The notes below the pieces were generated by a model. The model was not told where the DNA came from and made no database searches. It saw only the letters and a list, made by a program, of their open reading frames with translations. Made by a program: the position numbers and the translations under genes. DNA of 64,000 bases, from the NCBI GenBank assembly GCA_900768015.1, contig CAAGBI010000075.1, forward strand, positions 62,001 through 126,000. The letters are read 5' to 3'. This document shows, one piece after another, positions 27,495 to 35,528 of the stretch (positions within the stretch are counted from its first letter, which is position 1; every line of letters begins with the position of its first letter). Origin of the DNA: an uncultured Alistipes sp. Its GTDB lineage: Bacteria; Bacteroidota; Bacteroidia; Bacteroidales; Rikenellaceae.

Positions 27495-28793
27495 TTATCT
27501 AAGCTCAACGCCCTGCTTTGCAGGTACAAATGGAGCTCTTTTGTTTGCAGCGTTAGTCGATGCGCCAGCAATATTAATCTTAGGCTCGCCAACATAGGTT
27601 ACATGGAACTCCTCGCCCTTAACGATGCAATTAACCTCAATGCCGTTGTCGCTAACTACGACAGTAACATCATCATATGCCTCAATCCACTCGTAACCAG
27701 TGCCATCAGCGTTAACCAAGTATGCGCCAGAGTACTCGCGGCCAACCTCCCACTCGCTAAAGTCGTCGTTAGCGTCGTTGGTATAGGTGCCAACAGGAAC
27801 ATGGAGATAACCCTCAGTGTCGATAACAGGCTCTATACCGTAGAGGTCGAGTGAGAAGTAGTAAGCACTTGGTACTGCGTAGCCCTCTGGATCGAGAGGC
27901 TGGTCTGAGAGGTAGATGTTGTAGTTGTAAGTCTCAGTGTACTGAGTGCCGTAGTAGTAGCCATACAAAGTCTGAGCCTCGACTGTGGCGCCTGTAATCT
28001 CTGCGGGAACGCCAGCGAAGAACTTACACTCGCCAGTGTAGGTAAGGATGTGCTTAACGCCATCAATGTATGCTACCAATGTGAGGCCGTTTTCGGTTAC
28101 AACGAGCTCTGCAGATTCGTAGTATGCCTGTACCTCGTAGGCTGTAGCATCAGAGTTAATCACCTGATACAATGAGTATGAGTTACCGATAGTCATATCC
28201 TCCTGTGAGTCAGTGCCGTCGAAAGTGTATGTGCCCACGGGTACTGTCAACCAACCCTCAGCGTCGATAGTTGGCTCATTAACAACATAGAGGTCCAAAG
28301 CGTAGTATGTTGCGTTTGGCAATACATAACCCTCCTCAGTCATGCCAAGGTCAGAGAGGTAGATAGAAATATTGTATGTGTCGCTATAGCGTGTGCCGTA
28401 GTAAACACCATCCAATGTCTTAGCCTCGAAGTTAACGATAGGCTCTACGCCCTCCTGCTTGATAAATACATTGAACGATGCGTTGCCGTAAGCCACCAAG
28501 ATGCGGTCTGTGCGCGCCTCGGTTGTCTCGTTAACAGTAACAGTGAATGTGATGTTCTCGCCTACGGTGATGTCTGTAATCCAGTCTGCAGCTGTTGTAG
28601 CTGTGAGCTCAGTGCCCTCGACTGCATTCTCGAGAGTGTAGGTAATAACGCCCTCACCACCCTCTGGAGTGTACTGCAATGATGCCTCTGAAGTGAGTGT
28701 CAATACTGGGTCTGCCTGTGGAGTGTCAGCAGGCTCACACGCTGCGATTGCCACTGGCAATGCAAGCAAAAGCAAAAGTTTGTGAAGTTTCAT
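27495..28793 (-). CDS. BACON + two module A lipoprotein (array protein 6)
   Basis: 432 residues, lipobox AIAAC (Cys 19). BACON about 28-118 (YTPEGGEGVITYTL, NASFNVFIKQEG). Module A copies at about 123-255 (TYNISIYLSDLGMTEEGYV, VPVGTYTFDG, VKHILTYTG) and about 265-400 (YNYNIYLSDQPLDPEGYA, VPVGTYTNDAN). It ends PAKQGVELR. The BACON domain is very similar to that of the gene just upstream (28818-30065), so these are tandem duplicates. It lacks module B. Ligand and function unknown. Confidence 0.8.
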   Translation of the reverse strand: MKLHKLLLLLALPVAIAACEPADTPQADPVLTLTSEASLQYTPEGGEGVITYTLENAVEGTELTATTAADWITDITVGENITFTVTVNETTEARTDRILVAYGNASFNVFIKQEGVEPIVNFEAKTLDGVYYGTRYSDTYNISIYLSDLGMTEEGYVLPNATYYALDLYVVNEPTIDAEGWLTVPVGTYTFDGTDSQEDMTIGNSYSLYQVINSDATAYEVQAYYESAELVVTENGLTLVAYIDGVKHILTYTGECKFFAGVPAEITGATVEAQTLYGYYYGTQYTETYNYNIYLSDQPLDPEGYAVPSAYYFSLDLYGIEPVIDTEGYLHVPVGTYTNDANDDFSEWEVGREYSGAYLVNADGTGYEWIEAYDDVTVVVSDNGIEVNCIVKGEEFHVTYVGEPKINIAGASTNAANKRAPFVPAKQGVELR

Positions 28794-28817
28794 AATTATT
28801 AGGTTTTTTAAGTTACA

Positions 28818-30065
28818 CTATAGGCCAACATAGAACTTAGGCTCGCCCTCGAATGTGATTGCGAAGAGGCCGCTCTTGATGACAATCTCGCCATACATGC
28901 CATCCTCCTTAACCTCGAGTACGGCGCTCTCGTAGTTCTCTCTGAACTCGTAGCCACTGCCCTGCTCGTTCATCTTCATGCAGAATGACCACTGGTAGCC
29001 AATCTCCCATGCGCCATTGTCGCCGTTGTCATCCAGGGTGTAGGTACCTGTGGGGATGTGGAGGTAGCCCTCCTCGTCGATAACGGGCTCTACGCCGAAG
29101 AGGTCAATCTTGAAGTAGTAACCACCAGGCAAGAGCATGCCATTCTCGTCGAAGCCCTTATCCGAGAGGTAGAAGTAGTAGTTGTAGTTATCGCTGTACT
29201 GTGTGCCGAGGTATGTAGCCATGCCAAGGTGGGGAGTAAGCACCTCGTCGCCCTCGAATTCCACCTTCTTACCCTCAAAGAACATAGTCTCGCCGCTGTA
29301 AGTTACGATGTGCTTAACGCCGTCAACATATGCTGTAAGGGTGACGCTCTCCTCAGTTACAACGAGCTCAGCAGAATCGAACTGATTCTGACGCTCGAAA
29401 CCTGCGCCCGATGCGTTAACCTTCATATAGCCCGAGAGTGTGTAGCCGATAGACATGTCGTTAGCCTCATCCGAGCCATCGAAAGTGTATGTGCCTGGAG
29501 TGATGTGACGATAGCCCTCCTCATCCAACAAAGGCTCATTGTCCCAATAGAGGTCCAATCTGTAGTATGTGCCACCAGCCTGATAGTAGCCACCAGAAGA
29601 GAAGCCGATGTCCGAGAGGTAGATATTCATGTTATAAGCGCTACCATCAGTGAGCAGACCGAAGCTGTCGAGAATCAACATCTCTGCCTCGAAGGTCTCA
29701 AATGGCTCAAGGCCCTCCTGGCTGATGAATACATTGAACGATGCCTTGCCATACTCAACCATGATACGATCTGAACGGCTCTCTGTGGTCTCGTTGGGGG
29801 CAACTGTGAATGTGATATTCTCGCCAACGGTGATGTCTGTAATCCACGCTGCTGTTGTTGTAGCTGTGAGCTTAGTGTCCTCGACAGCGTTCTCGAGAGT
29901 GTAGCTAATAACGCCCTCACCACCCTCTGGGGTATATTGCAATGAGTTCTCAGATGTGAGTGTCAATACGGGGTCTGGAGTTGGCTCCACCTCGTTTGGA
30001 GTGTCACACGATGCAAATGCCAGAGGCAATGCAAATAACAAGTAGAGTAAGTTTTTGATTTTCAT
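28818..30065 (-). CDS. BACON + two module A lipoprotein (array protein 7)
   Basis: 415 residues, lipobox AFASC (Cys 20). BACON about 30-120 (YTPEGGEGVISYTL, KASFNVFISQEG) and module A at about 125-258 (AYNMNIYLSDIGFSSGGYY, GTYTFDG, VKHIVTYSG) and about 270-410 (YNYYFYLSDKGFDENGML, IPTGTYTLDDN). Its stop is 24 nt from the start of array protein 6, so the pair is probably one transcript from the promoter at 30113-30154. It is a tandem duplicate of its neighbour with diverged modules. Confidence 0.8.
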   Translation of the reverse strand: MKIKNLLYLLFALPLAFASCDTPNEVEPTPDPVLTLTSENSLQYTPEGGEGVISYTLENAVEDTKLTATTTAAWITDITVGENITFTVAPNETTESRSDRIMVEYGKASFNVFISQEGLEPFETFEAEMLILDSFGLLTDGSAYNMNIYLSDIGFSSGGYYQAGGTYYRLDLYWDNEPLLDEEGYRHITPGTYTFDGSDEANDMSIGYTLSGYMKVNASGAGFERQNQFDSAELVVTEESVTLTAYVDGVKHIVTYSGETMFFEGKKVEFEGDEVLTPHLGMATYLGTQYSDNYNYYFYLSDKGFDENGMLLPGGYYFKIDLFGVEPVIDEEGYLHIPTGTYTLDDNGDNGAWEIGYQWSFCMKMNEQGSGYEFRENYESAVLEVKEDGMYGEIVIKSGLFAITFEGEPKFYVGL

Positions 30066-30112
30066 ATTTATTGATTTTTTATATTTTATATGTTTCTATA
30101 TCGGTCATTGCT

Positions 30113-30154
30113 AAGCATAAACAAAATTAAAAAATTTTATTCAATTTTGCAAAT
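30113..30154 (-). promoter_or_regulatory. Promoter of array protein 7 (duplicated element, copy 2)
   Basis: Same 42-bp block as at 27384-27425: on the minus strand TTTG, 20 nt, TAATTTTG, then TTTATGCTT. The start codon is 48 nt downstream, the same spacing as in copy 1. Confidence 0.7.
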
Positions 30155-30191
30155 TTTTAGGTTGAAATGTATATCTCGCTTCTCGCCTTTA

Positions 30192-30223
30192 CAAAAAAAA
30201 AGCTGCCCAATAGGACAGCCTTT
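30192..30223 (-). terminator. Terminator of array protein 8
   Basis: Minus strand: GGCTGTCC, loop TATT, GGGCAGC (one G-T pair), then nine T residues. It lies 10 nt past the stop at 30233. Confidence 0.75.
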
Positions 30224-30232
30224 GTAGTGAGA

Positions 30233-31222
30233 TTAGTAGGGATATAGCTCCATGAAGCCACTCCAGGAGCCCTTGATGCCGTTGCCTCGGTCATCCTCCA
30301 TGTAGAATGAGAGTGTCGCTACGCCGTAGCCTTCGTCGCTGATGGTTAGCGAGCCGCCTACCAGTGGCGCGATGTCGGCATAATCCGAGGTGTAGTACCA
30401 CGAGCCCTCCATATAATTTTCGCCCTCGTAGAGTGTCATCACGCCCTTGAGGAAGCTGCCCGAGGTGGAGCTATCACCCACGGTGTATGTGCCGTATGGG
30501 TTGTCGCTATCCTTTGCGGTCATGATGTCGAACTGCAGGATGTCGCCCTCGTTGTCGTTGGGGTAGACCAGGAGCATCCAATTCTCAAGCCCCGTAGCGT
30601 AGTAGTCGCCGCAAGGGTAGTAGTAGAGCGTGTGGTTGCTTAGCGCGAGTGTGCGGTCCTCGGCGAGTGTGGAGTGTGTGCTATTCTCGCCACGATTATT
30701 CACATAGGGCGATGCCTCGTAGGTCACGATGTGGGTCATGTCGCCAATAGTCACCGAGAGCGTGATGCCCGCGTTGTTGACATACATCGAGCCGCTGTCG
30801 AACTTGGTCTCTCGGAATGGCTCGCCCGCGTAGTCTGTCTCGATGTAGAGTGAGCGCTCAAAGGAGAAGGTGTACTCGCTGTTGCTGTTCTCCATGTCGA
30901 GGGTGTAGCTACCCTCGGGAATCTGCACTCTCTCGTTGTGGAAGCTATTCAATGGGGCTGTAATATCGAGGATGTAGTAGCAGCCATGTGGCATAAAGCT
31001 ACCATCCTCCTCTATGTTTTTGTTGGAGAGGTAGATGTAGTAGTTACCTAAGCCATTGTCGTAGATGTCGCCATAGTAGTCGCCGATGAGGTATGTGGCG
31101 TTGAACTCCACCTCGTTGGGATTAGGCTGGGGTGGCTTATTCTCGCCCCTGTTGTATAGCTCACAGCCCACAAGCAGGGTGGCGAGGGCGAGTGTTGCAA
31201 TAAGTTTGATGCCTCGTTTCAT
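30233..31222 (-). CDS. Module A + module B lipoprotein without BACON (array protein 8)
   Basis: 329 residues from the ATG at 31222 (MKRGIKLIATLALATLLVGC, Cys 20); the in-frame start 45 nt further up would precede the signal and lie on the promoter. It is the minimal form of the family: module A (about 35-170; GNYYIYLSNKNIEEDGSF, IPEGSYTLDM, MTHIVTYEA) directly followed by module B (about 180-328; ALSNHTLYYYPCGDYYATGL, EDDRGNGIKGSWSGF). This proves the two modules exist without BACON. Own promoter at 31239-31269 and own terminator. Function unknown. Confidence 0.8.
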   Translation of the reverse strand: MKRGIKLIATLALATLLVGCELYNRGENKPPQPNPNEVEFNATYLIGDYYGDIYDNGLGNYYIYLSNKNIEEDGSFMPHGCYYILDITAPLNSFHNERVQIPEGSYTLDMENSNSEYTFSFERSLYIETDYAGEPFRETKFDSGSMYVNNAGITLSVTIGDMTHIVTYEASPYVNNRGENSTHSTLAEDRTLALSNHTLYYYPCGDYYATGLENWMLLVYPNDNEGDILQFDIMTAKDSDNPYGTYTVGDSSTSGSFLKGVMTLYEGENYMEGSWYYTSDYADIAPLVGGSLTISDEGYGVATLSFYMEDDRGNGIKGSWSGFMELYPY

Positions 31223-31238
31223 AGCTTGATGTTTTGAG

Positions 31239-31269
31239 CAAAGGTAGTAAAAAAAAGTGCTGCTCACAA
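31239..31269 (-). promoter_or_regulatory. Promoter of array protein 8
   Basis: Minus strand: TTG (31267-31269), 20 nt, TACCTTTG (31239-31246), 17 nt before the ATG. It overlaps the terminator hairpin of the upstream gene. Confidence 0.65.
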
Positions 31270-31286
31270 CATGAACAGCACTTTTT
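31252..31286. terminator. Terminator of array protein 9
   Basis: AAAAAGTGCTG pairs with CAGCACTTTTT around a short loop, giving a U-run on the minus strand. It is 18 nt past the stop at 31304. Confidence 0.8.
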
Positions 31287-31303
31287 ATTATTAACGGTCA
31301 ACC

Positions 31304-33544
31304 TTATACTACAGGGTTGTTTGATTTACCTGTGTACTTAACGCCATTGATGGTGCAATCAAGACCAATGTAGTAGCTGTTATTTGAGCTCATCTCTACG
31401 GTGCCCGAAGCATCAGTAGTCTCAACACCATTTACCACAACCTTAGTGATATTCAAGACGCCATTGTCAAAGATGTAGAATGTACCGCCACCAACTTGGT
31501 TCAATGTGAACTCAACAGTGTGTGAGCCATCAGTTACGGTGATAGTGCGTGCGCCCATGTTGAGTGATGCATCGAATACCCAGTTCTCGAAGCTTGCACC
31601 GCTGTCGTTGCCACCCTCGTTGCCACCAGTGTTGGGGTCTGCCTCGGTAGTGAATGTTGCAGTGCCTGCGTCTGAAGCGCTGTTTGCTGCGCTATCAGCG
31701 GGGTTAGCTACTACTGATACGCTGTATGTTACGCCATACTCGAGGTCGCTATATACGATGTAGGTCTCCGCAACAGTGCTAACGAGTGAGCCGTTGAGAG
31801 TTACGGTGTAGTCCTTAGCACCTGCAACCTGCTGCCAGCTGATTGTAGCAGCGTTGCCCGATACGACACCCGATACAGAGGGTGTAGCGAGCTTTGTAGG
31901 CTCTGCGGGAGTGTTGCCACCGCCATTCTCCTCGTTCATCTTGCCATTTACGGTGAATGTCATCTCTGCGCCACTTGTCATAGTGAGGTTGATGGTGATG
32001 TCCATAGCGTATGTATCCTCATCAGTTACTACGACCATGCCACCAGATACAGCCTCGTATGATACGCCGCCAACAACGATGTTTGCAGTTGAGAAGAAGC
32101 CGAGGTTACCAGCATAAGAGCGTGTGATCCACTCGTAAGTGTCGTCAGAGTAGATTACAGAATCATTTGCCTGGTAGTCGTTAACATAGAGTGACATCTT
32201 GTCGCCCGCAGCGTTAGTGAGCTCATACTCATAATAGTAGTAGCTTGAGTTGTATGTTACATACTCAATTTTTGAGAATGCCACATTGCCTGTGGTCTCG
32301 CCACCACCCACTGAGCCATTGTCGTTGAGTTTGCCGTTGTACTCAATCATATACTTGAAGCCGTCGCGGCCCTCGAGAGTGAGCTCGATGTGGTACTCGT
32401 CGCCGTTAGCCTCAACCTTTGCTGAGCCACCGTCAACTGCTACAGATGTGCCATCAACAGAGAGTGAGCGTGTTGTGAACTCGTTGTCGAAGTCGTTGTA
32501 GCCAAACCATGTTGTAGTAGTCCAGATGTAGTCGCCAGCGGCGAGAGCGTTCTCCTGGGCAAACTGTGCAGGGAAGTGAACATCTACAGAGAAGTTGTCG
32601 CCAATTACCTGATACTTGTTACCATAGCTTGATGCGCCACCCCAGAGCCACTTTGTAGCGGTGTGTGTAGCCGAGAACTCGCCAGTAGGAGGCACGGGCT
32701 CCTCGCCATTGTCACCAAAGTAGAGGCTGCCCTCGAAGGTAATCTTGTGCTTTGCGCCATCATCCATGGTGATGATGGCCTCAATCTTGCCGTCAGATAC
32801 TACAACCTCGCCATCAGCGTAGATGTAGTATGTAGGCACGCCCTCAACGATGTTCAAGCCTGCGCCGTAGTCGCCAATGCCGAATGTGCCTGCAGCAGAG
32901 CTTGTTGCAGCCTTATACTTGCCATTGGGCACTGTGTAGTTGTTGTTCTCAGCAGAGTCTGCAGCATAGAGGTCGAGGAGGTAGTAGATACCTGTCTCCT
33001 TGAACGACATCTCGTTCTCAGTAAGCTCCATGCCTACATCCGAAAGAATTACATAGTAGTTGTAGCCGGGAGAGAACTGGTCACCATAGTACTCGATGTG
33101 AGCCTCATTAGCGGTGAATGTCACATCGTACTCATCGCCAGGAGTAGGAGGCACGGGCTCCTCGCCGCCCTTCTTTGTAGTCATCTTAGCCTCGGCCTTA
33201 GCGACAGCCTTAGCGTTCTTCGCAGCAGCAACGATTGTGTACTCGGTCTCGGCCTTGAGCTCTGCAACATAGCAGCCAGCCTCGGCATTAACCTCTGCTG
33301 CAGTGCCGTTTGACAACACCTCGGTAGCAGTGGGAGTGCCCTCAGCGCTCTCTACAACTAGATACTTAACCTCATCAGCATCGGCTGTTGTGATGGTAAA
33401 TGCGATAGACGACTCTGTAGCCTCGCCAACGGTGATAGCCACGGTGGGGTCCTTAACCTCGTCAACGGGCTGATCGGGAGTCTCACAAGCGGCGAATGCC
33501 AAAGGCATAGCCAGGAGTAAGAAAAGTAGATTTTTGATTCTCAT
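31304..33544 (-). CDS. Large lipoprotein with Fn3-like domains and module A (array protein 9)
   Basis: 746 residues, lipobox AFAAC (Cys 20). There is no BACON; an N-terminal Fn3-like domain (about 30-125; ATESSIAFTITTADADEVKY, TEYTIVAAAKNA) is followed by module A (about 140-275; YNYYVILSDVGMELTENEM, VPNGKYKA, AKHKITFEG), two diverged repeats of about 120 residues (about 285-410 and 415-535) and a second Fn3 domain (about 545-635; ATISWQQVAGAKDYTVTLNG). A Gly/Asn linker and a beta-rich C-terminal domain close it. Its upstream promoter is at 33596-33626. Function unknown. Confidence 0.78.
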   Translation of the reverse strand: MRIKNLLFLLLAMPLAFAACETPDQPVDEVKDPTVAITVGEATESSIAFTITTADADEVKYLVVESAEGTPTATEVLSNGTAAEVNAEAGCYVAELKAETEYTIVAAAKNAKAVAKAEAKMTTKKGGEEPVPPTPGDEYDVTFTANEAHIEYYGDQFSPGYNYYVILSDVGMELTENEMSFKETGIYYLLDLYAADSAENNNYTVPNGKYKAATSSAAGTFGIGDYGAGLNIVEGVPTYYIYADGEVVVSDGKIEAIITMDDGAKHKITFEGSLYFGDNGEEPVPPTGEFSATHTATKWLWGGASSYGNKYQVIGDNFSVDVHFPAQFAQENALAAGDYIWTTTTWFGYNDFDNEFTTRSLSVDGTSVAVDGGSAKVEANGDEYHIELTLEGRDGFKYMIEYNGKLNDNGSVGGGETTGNVAFSKIEYVTYNSSYYYYEYELTNAAGDKMSLYVNDYQANDSVIYSDDTYEWITRSYAGNLGFFSTANIVVGGVSYEAVSGGMVVVTDEDTYAMDITINLTMTSGAEMTFTVNGKMNEENGGGNTPAEPTKLATPSVSGVVSGNAATISWQQVAGAKDYTVTLNGSLVSTVAETYIVYSDLEYGVTYSVSVVANPADSAANSASDAGTATFTTEADPNTGGNEGGNDSGASFENWVFDASLNMGARTITVTDGSHTVEFTLNQVGGGTFYIFDNGVLNITKVVVNGVETTDASGTVEMSSNNSYYIGLDCTINGVKYTGKSNNPVV

Positions 33545-33595
33545 AGTTTATTAGTTTTAGTTATGTTTGTTATTGATATTCAACCTAACAGTCGA

Positions 33596-33626
33596 CAAAT
33601 ATATACTATTTTTTTGAATAAAGCAA
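33596..33626 (-). promoter_or_regulatory. Promoter of array protein 9
   Basis: Minus strand: TTG (33624-33626), 20 nt, TATATTTG (33596-33603), 52 nt before the ATG at 33544. Confidence 0.65.
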
Positions 33627-33637
33627 GATTGTATAAT

Positions 33638-33667
33638 CAAAAAAGGGCTACCCTTGCGGATAGCCCA
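33638..33667 (-). terminator. Terminator of array protein 10
   Basis: Minus strand: GGGCTA, 10-nt loop, TAGCCC, then six T residues, 25 nt beyond the stop at 33692. Confidence 0.75.
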
Positions 33668-33691
33668 TATTGTTCGAACGATTGGTGTTCG

Positions 33692-35464
33692 TTACTCGGG
33701 GTTGTTCATTGTAGAACCTGTAGTCAACTGACCAGTGTATGAGCCAGTGAAGTGACGACCGAGTGTGTCGATGAAGTCAAACTCGATGTAGTACTGACCA
33801 CGCATGTGAGTAACAGTCAAAGTACCCTCTGCAAGGTTGCCCTTGATAGTGTTGTAGGTGATGTATGACTGATCCATGATGATGAGTGTGTCACCCTGGT
33901 AGTTGTCCTTAGCCTCCCATGGAGCGATAGTGTAGGTGCCCTCGGGAGCAACCTTATCGGTAACCTGTGGGTATGCGTAGCAGTCGAACATGAACTCAAC
34001 AGCGTTGTCTGATGAGCGACCCTGGAACATGAACTCGCTATCGTCATCGTAGCCATTCCAGTACTTACCAGTAAACTGCTTCCAGTCGGTGATGTTGATA
34101 GCCTCGGTGGTAGGCTCGCTGATGTCCATGCCGCGGATTGCGCCATTGTAGCTCAACGCGATGATGTCGTTGCCAGACTGGAATGTACCAACGATAGAGA
34201 TAGTGTGGTTGTCAGTGTCTGCTACAACCTCGAAAGTTGCGTCAACGATGTCTGTTGCCAATGAGCTGTTGCCACGGTAAACAGAGAAGCCGTTCTGTGA
34301 TGCAGAGTTAACGAGGATGCCACCGTTTGCTACTGAGTAAGAGCCTGAGCTGAGGTGCTGGATGTTAGCCTCAGCGTTGTAGAAGCTGATTGTTGTCTGC
34401 ATATCGCCGAGGAGAGCGTCGTGCTCAACGAATGTAACATTCCACTGCTTACCCTCCTGCTTGAGGTCTGCCCATGTCTCGATAACAACGAAAGTAGAGT
34501 AGTTGAGGTTGGGGTTGTAGCCCTCGAAGAGCTGCTCGATGGTTACATCCAACGATACCTCGCCGTAAGTCAAAGTGATAATGCCGCTACGCATAATGCT
34601 TGACTCGTTAGCTGCAACAGTGTATGCTACAACGCCGTTAGCGCAAGATGTAACAGAGATCCACTCAACATTAGAAGCTGCAGTAGCCTCAACACCCTCA
34701 ACAGTGTTGTTTACATGGAATGCGATCTCGCCATTGCCACCTGCTGCCTCGAACTGCTTGCTTGCTGAGTCGATGATAATCTCGGGTGCGGGAGCAACAT
34801 ACTCAGCCTGCTTAACTGTTACCTTGAACTCCAACATGCCGTATGTAGCAGTGATCTTAGCCTCGCGTGCTGCGCCATTGTTAGCATCTACAACGAAAGC
34901 GATCTCACCATCAGCCTCGCGTACATTGAAGTTGTTAACCCATGACTGGTTAGACTTTACGCTTACAGTAACACCTGCAACGGGGTTCTCGAGGTTGAAC
35001 TTGATAGTGCCGAACTGCTGCTCCTGTGAGAGCTCCATAACCTCCTCAGATGCGAGCTCGAATACGGGAGTCTTGGGAGTCTCCTTCTTGCCCTCCTGCT
35101 TTACGGTTACCTCGAAGTAGAGCTCGCCGATTGTAGCCTTAACAACTGCCTCGCGTGCCTCTGCCTCCTCGTTCTCAGCAACTGCGAATGTAAACGATGC
35201 TGCAGATGCCTGAACCTGGTCAGCAACCTCAATCCACTCAGCTGCGCACTCGATGTCTACCATAGCCTCATTTACATCTGTGAAGTCGTAAACGAAGGTG
35301 ATAGTACCCTCACCGCCCTGAGCCTCAAACTCCATAGTGGCGTCAGATGTGAGCGTGAATGAAGGCTCTGGATCGGGTGTAGGAGGTACATCAGGAGTCT
35401 CATTACATGCTGCAAATGCCAAAGGCATAGCAAGCAACAAATAGAACAAATTCTTTAGTTTCAT
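33692..35464 (-). CDS. Triple-BACON lipoprotein (array protein 10)
   Basis: 590 residues, lipobox AFAAC (Cys 20). Three BACON domains in tandem at about 33-127 (FEAQGGEGTITFVY, LYFEVTVKQEG), 133-215 (LEFKVTVKQ) and 222-310 (FEAAGGNGEIAFHV, VSLDVTIEQ). A weak module A relative (about 320-440) and a module B relative (about 445-585; DFIDTLGRHFTGSYTGQL) follow. The first BACON resembles that of array protein 1. It lies 64 nt after array protein 11 with no visible terminator between, so they are probably co-transcribed. Function unknown. Confidence 0.82.
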   Translation of the reverse strand: MKLKNLFYLLLAMPLAFAACNETPDVPPTPDPEPSFTLTSDATMEFEAQGGEGTITFVYDFTDVNEAMVDIECAAEWIEVADQVQASAASFTFAVAENEEAEAREAVVKATIGELYFEVTVKQEGKKETPKTPVFELASEEVMELSQEQQFGTIKFNLENPVAGVTVSVKSNQSWVNNFNVREADGEIAFVVDANNGAAREAKITATYGMLEFKVTVKQAEYVAPAPEIIIDSASKQFEAAGGNGEIAFHVNNTVEGVEATAASNVEWISVTSCANGVVAYTVAANESSIMRSGIITLTYGEVSLDVTIEQLFEGYNPNLNYSTFVVIETWADLKQEGKQWNVTFVEHDALLGDMQTTISFYNAEANIQHLSSGSYSVANGGILVNSASQNGFSVYRGNSSLATDIVDATFEVVADTDNHTISIVGTFQSGNDIIALSYNGAIRGMDISEPTTEAINITDWKQFTGKYWNGYDDDSEFMFQGRSSDNAVEFMFDCYAYPQVTDKVAPEGTYTIAPWEAKDNYQGDTLIIMDQSYITYNTIKGNLAEGTLTVTHMRGQYYIEFDFIDTLGRHFTGSYTGQLTTGSTMNNPE

Positions 35465-35528
35465 AATGGTTATTTTTAGTGTTAGAAATTTCTTATGAAT
35501 TAGGTGTTTAAGGTTGCTCCCTATTGGA

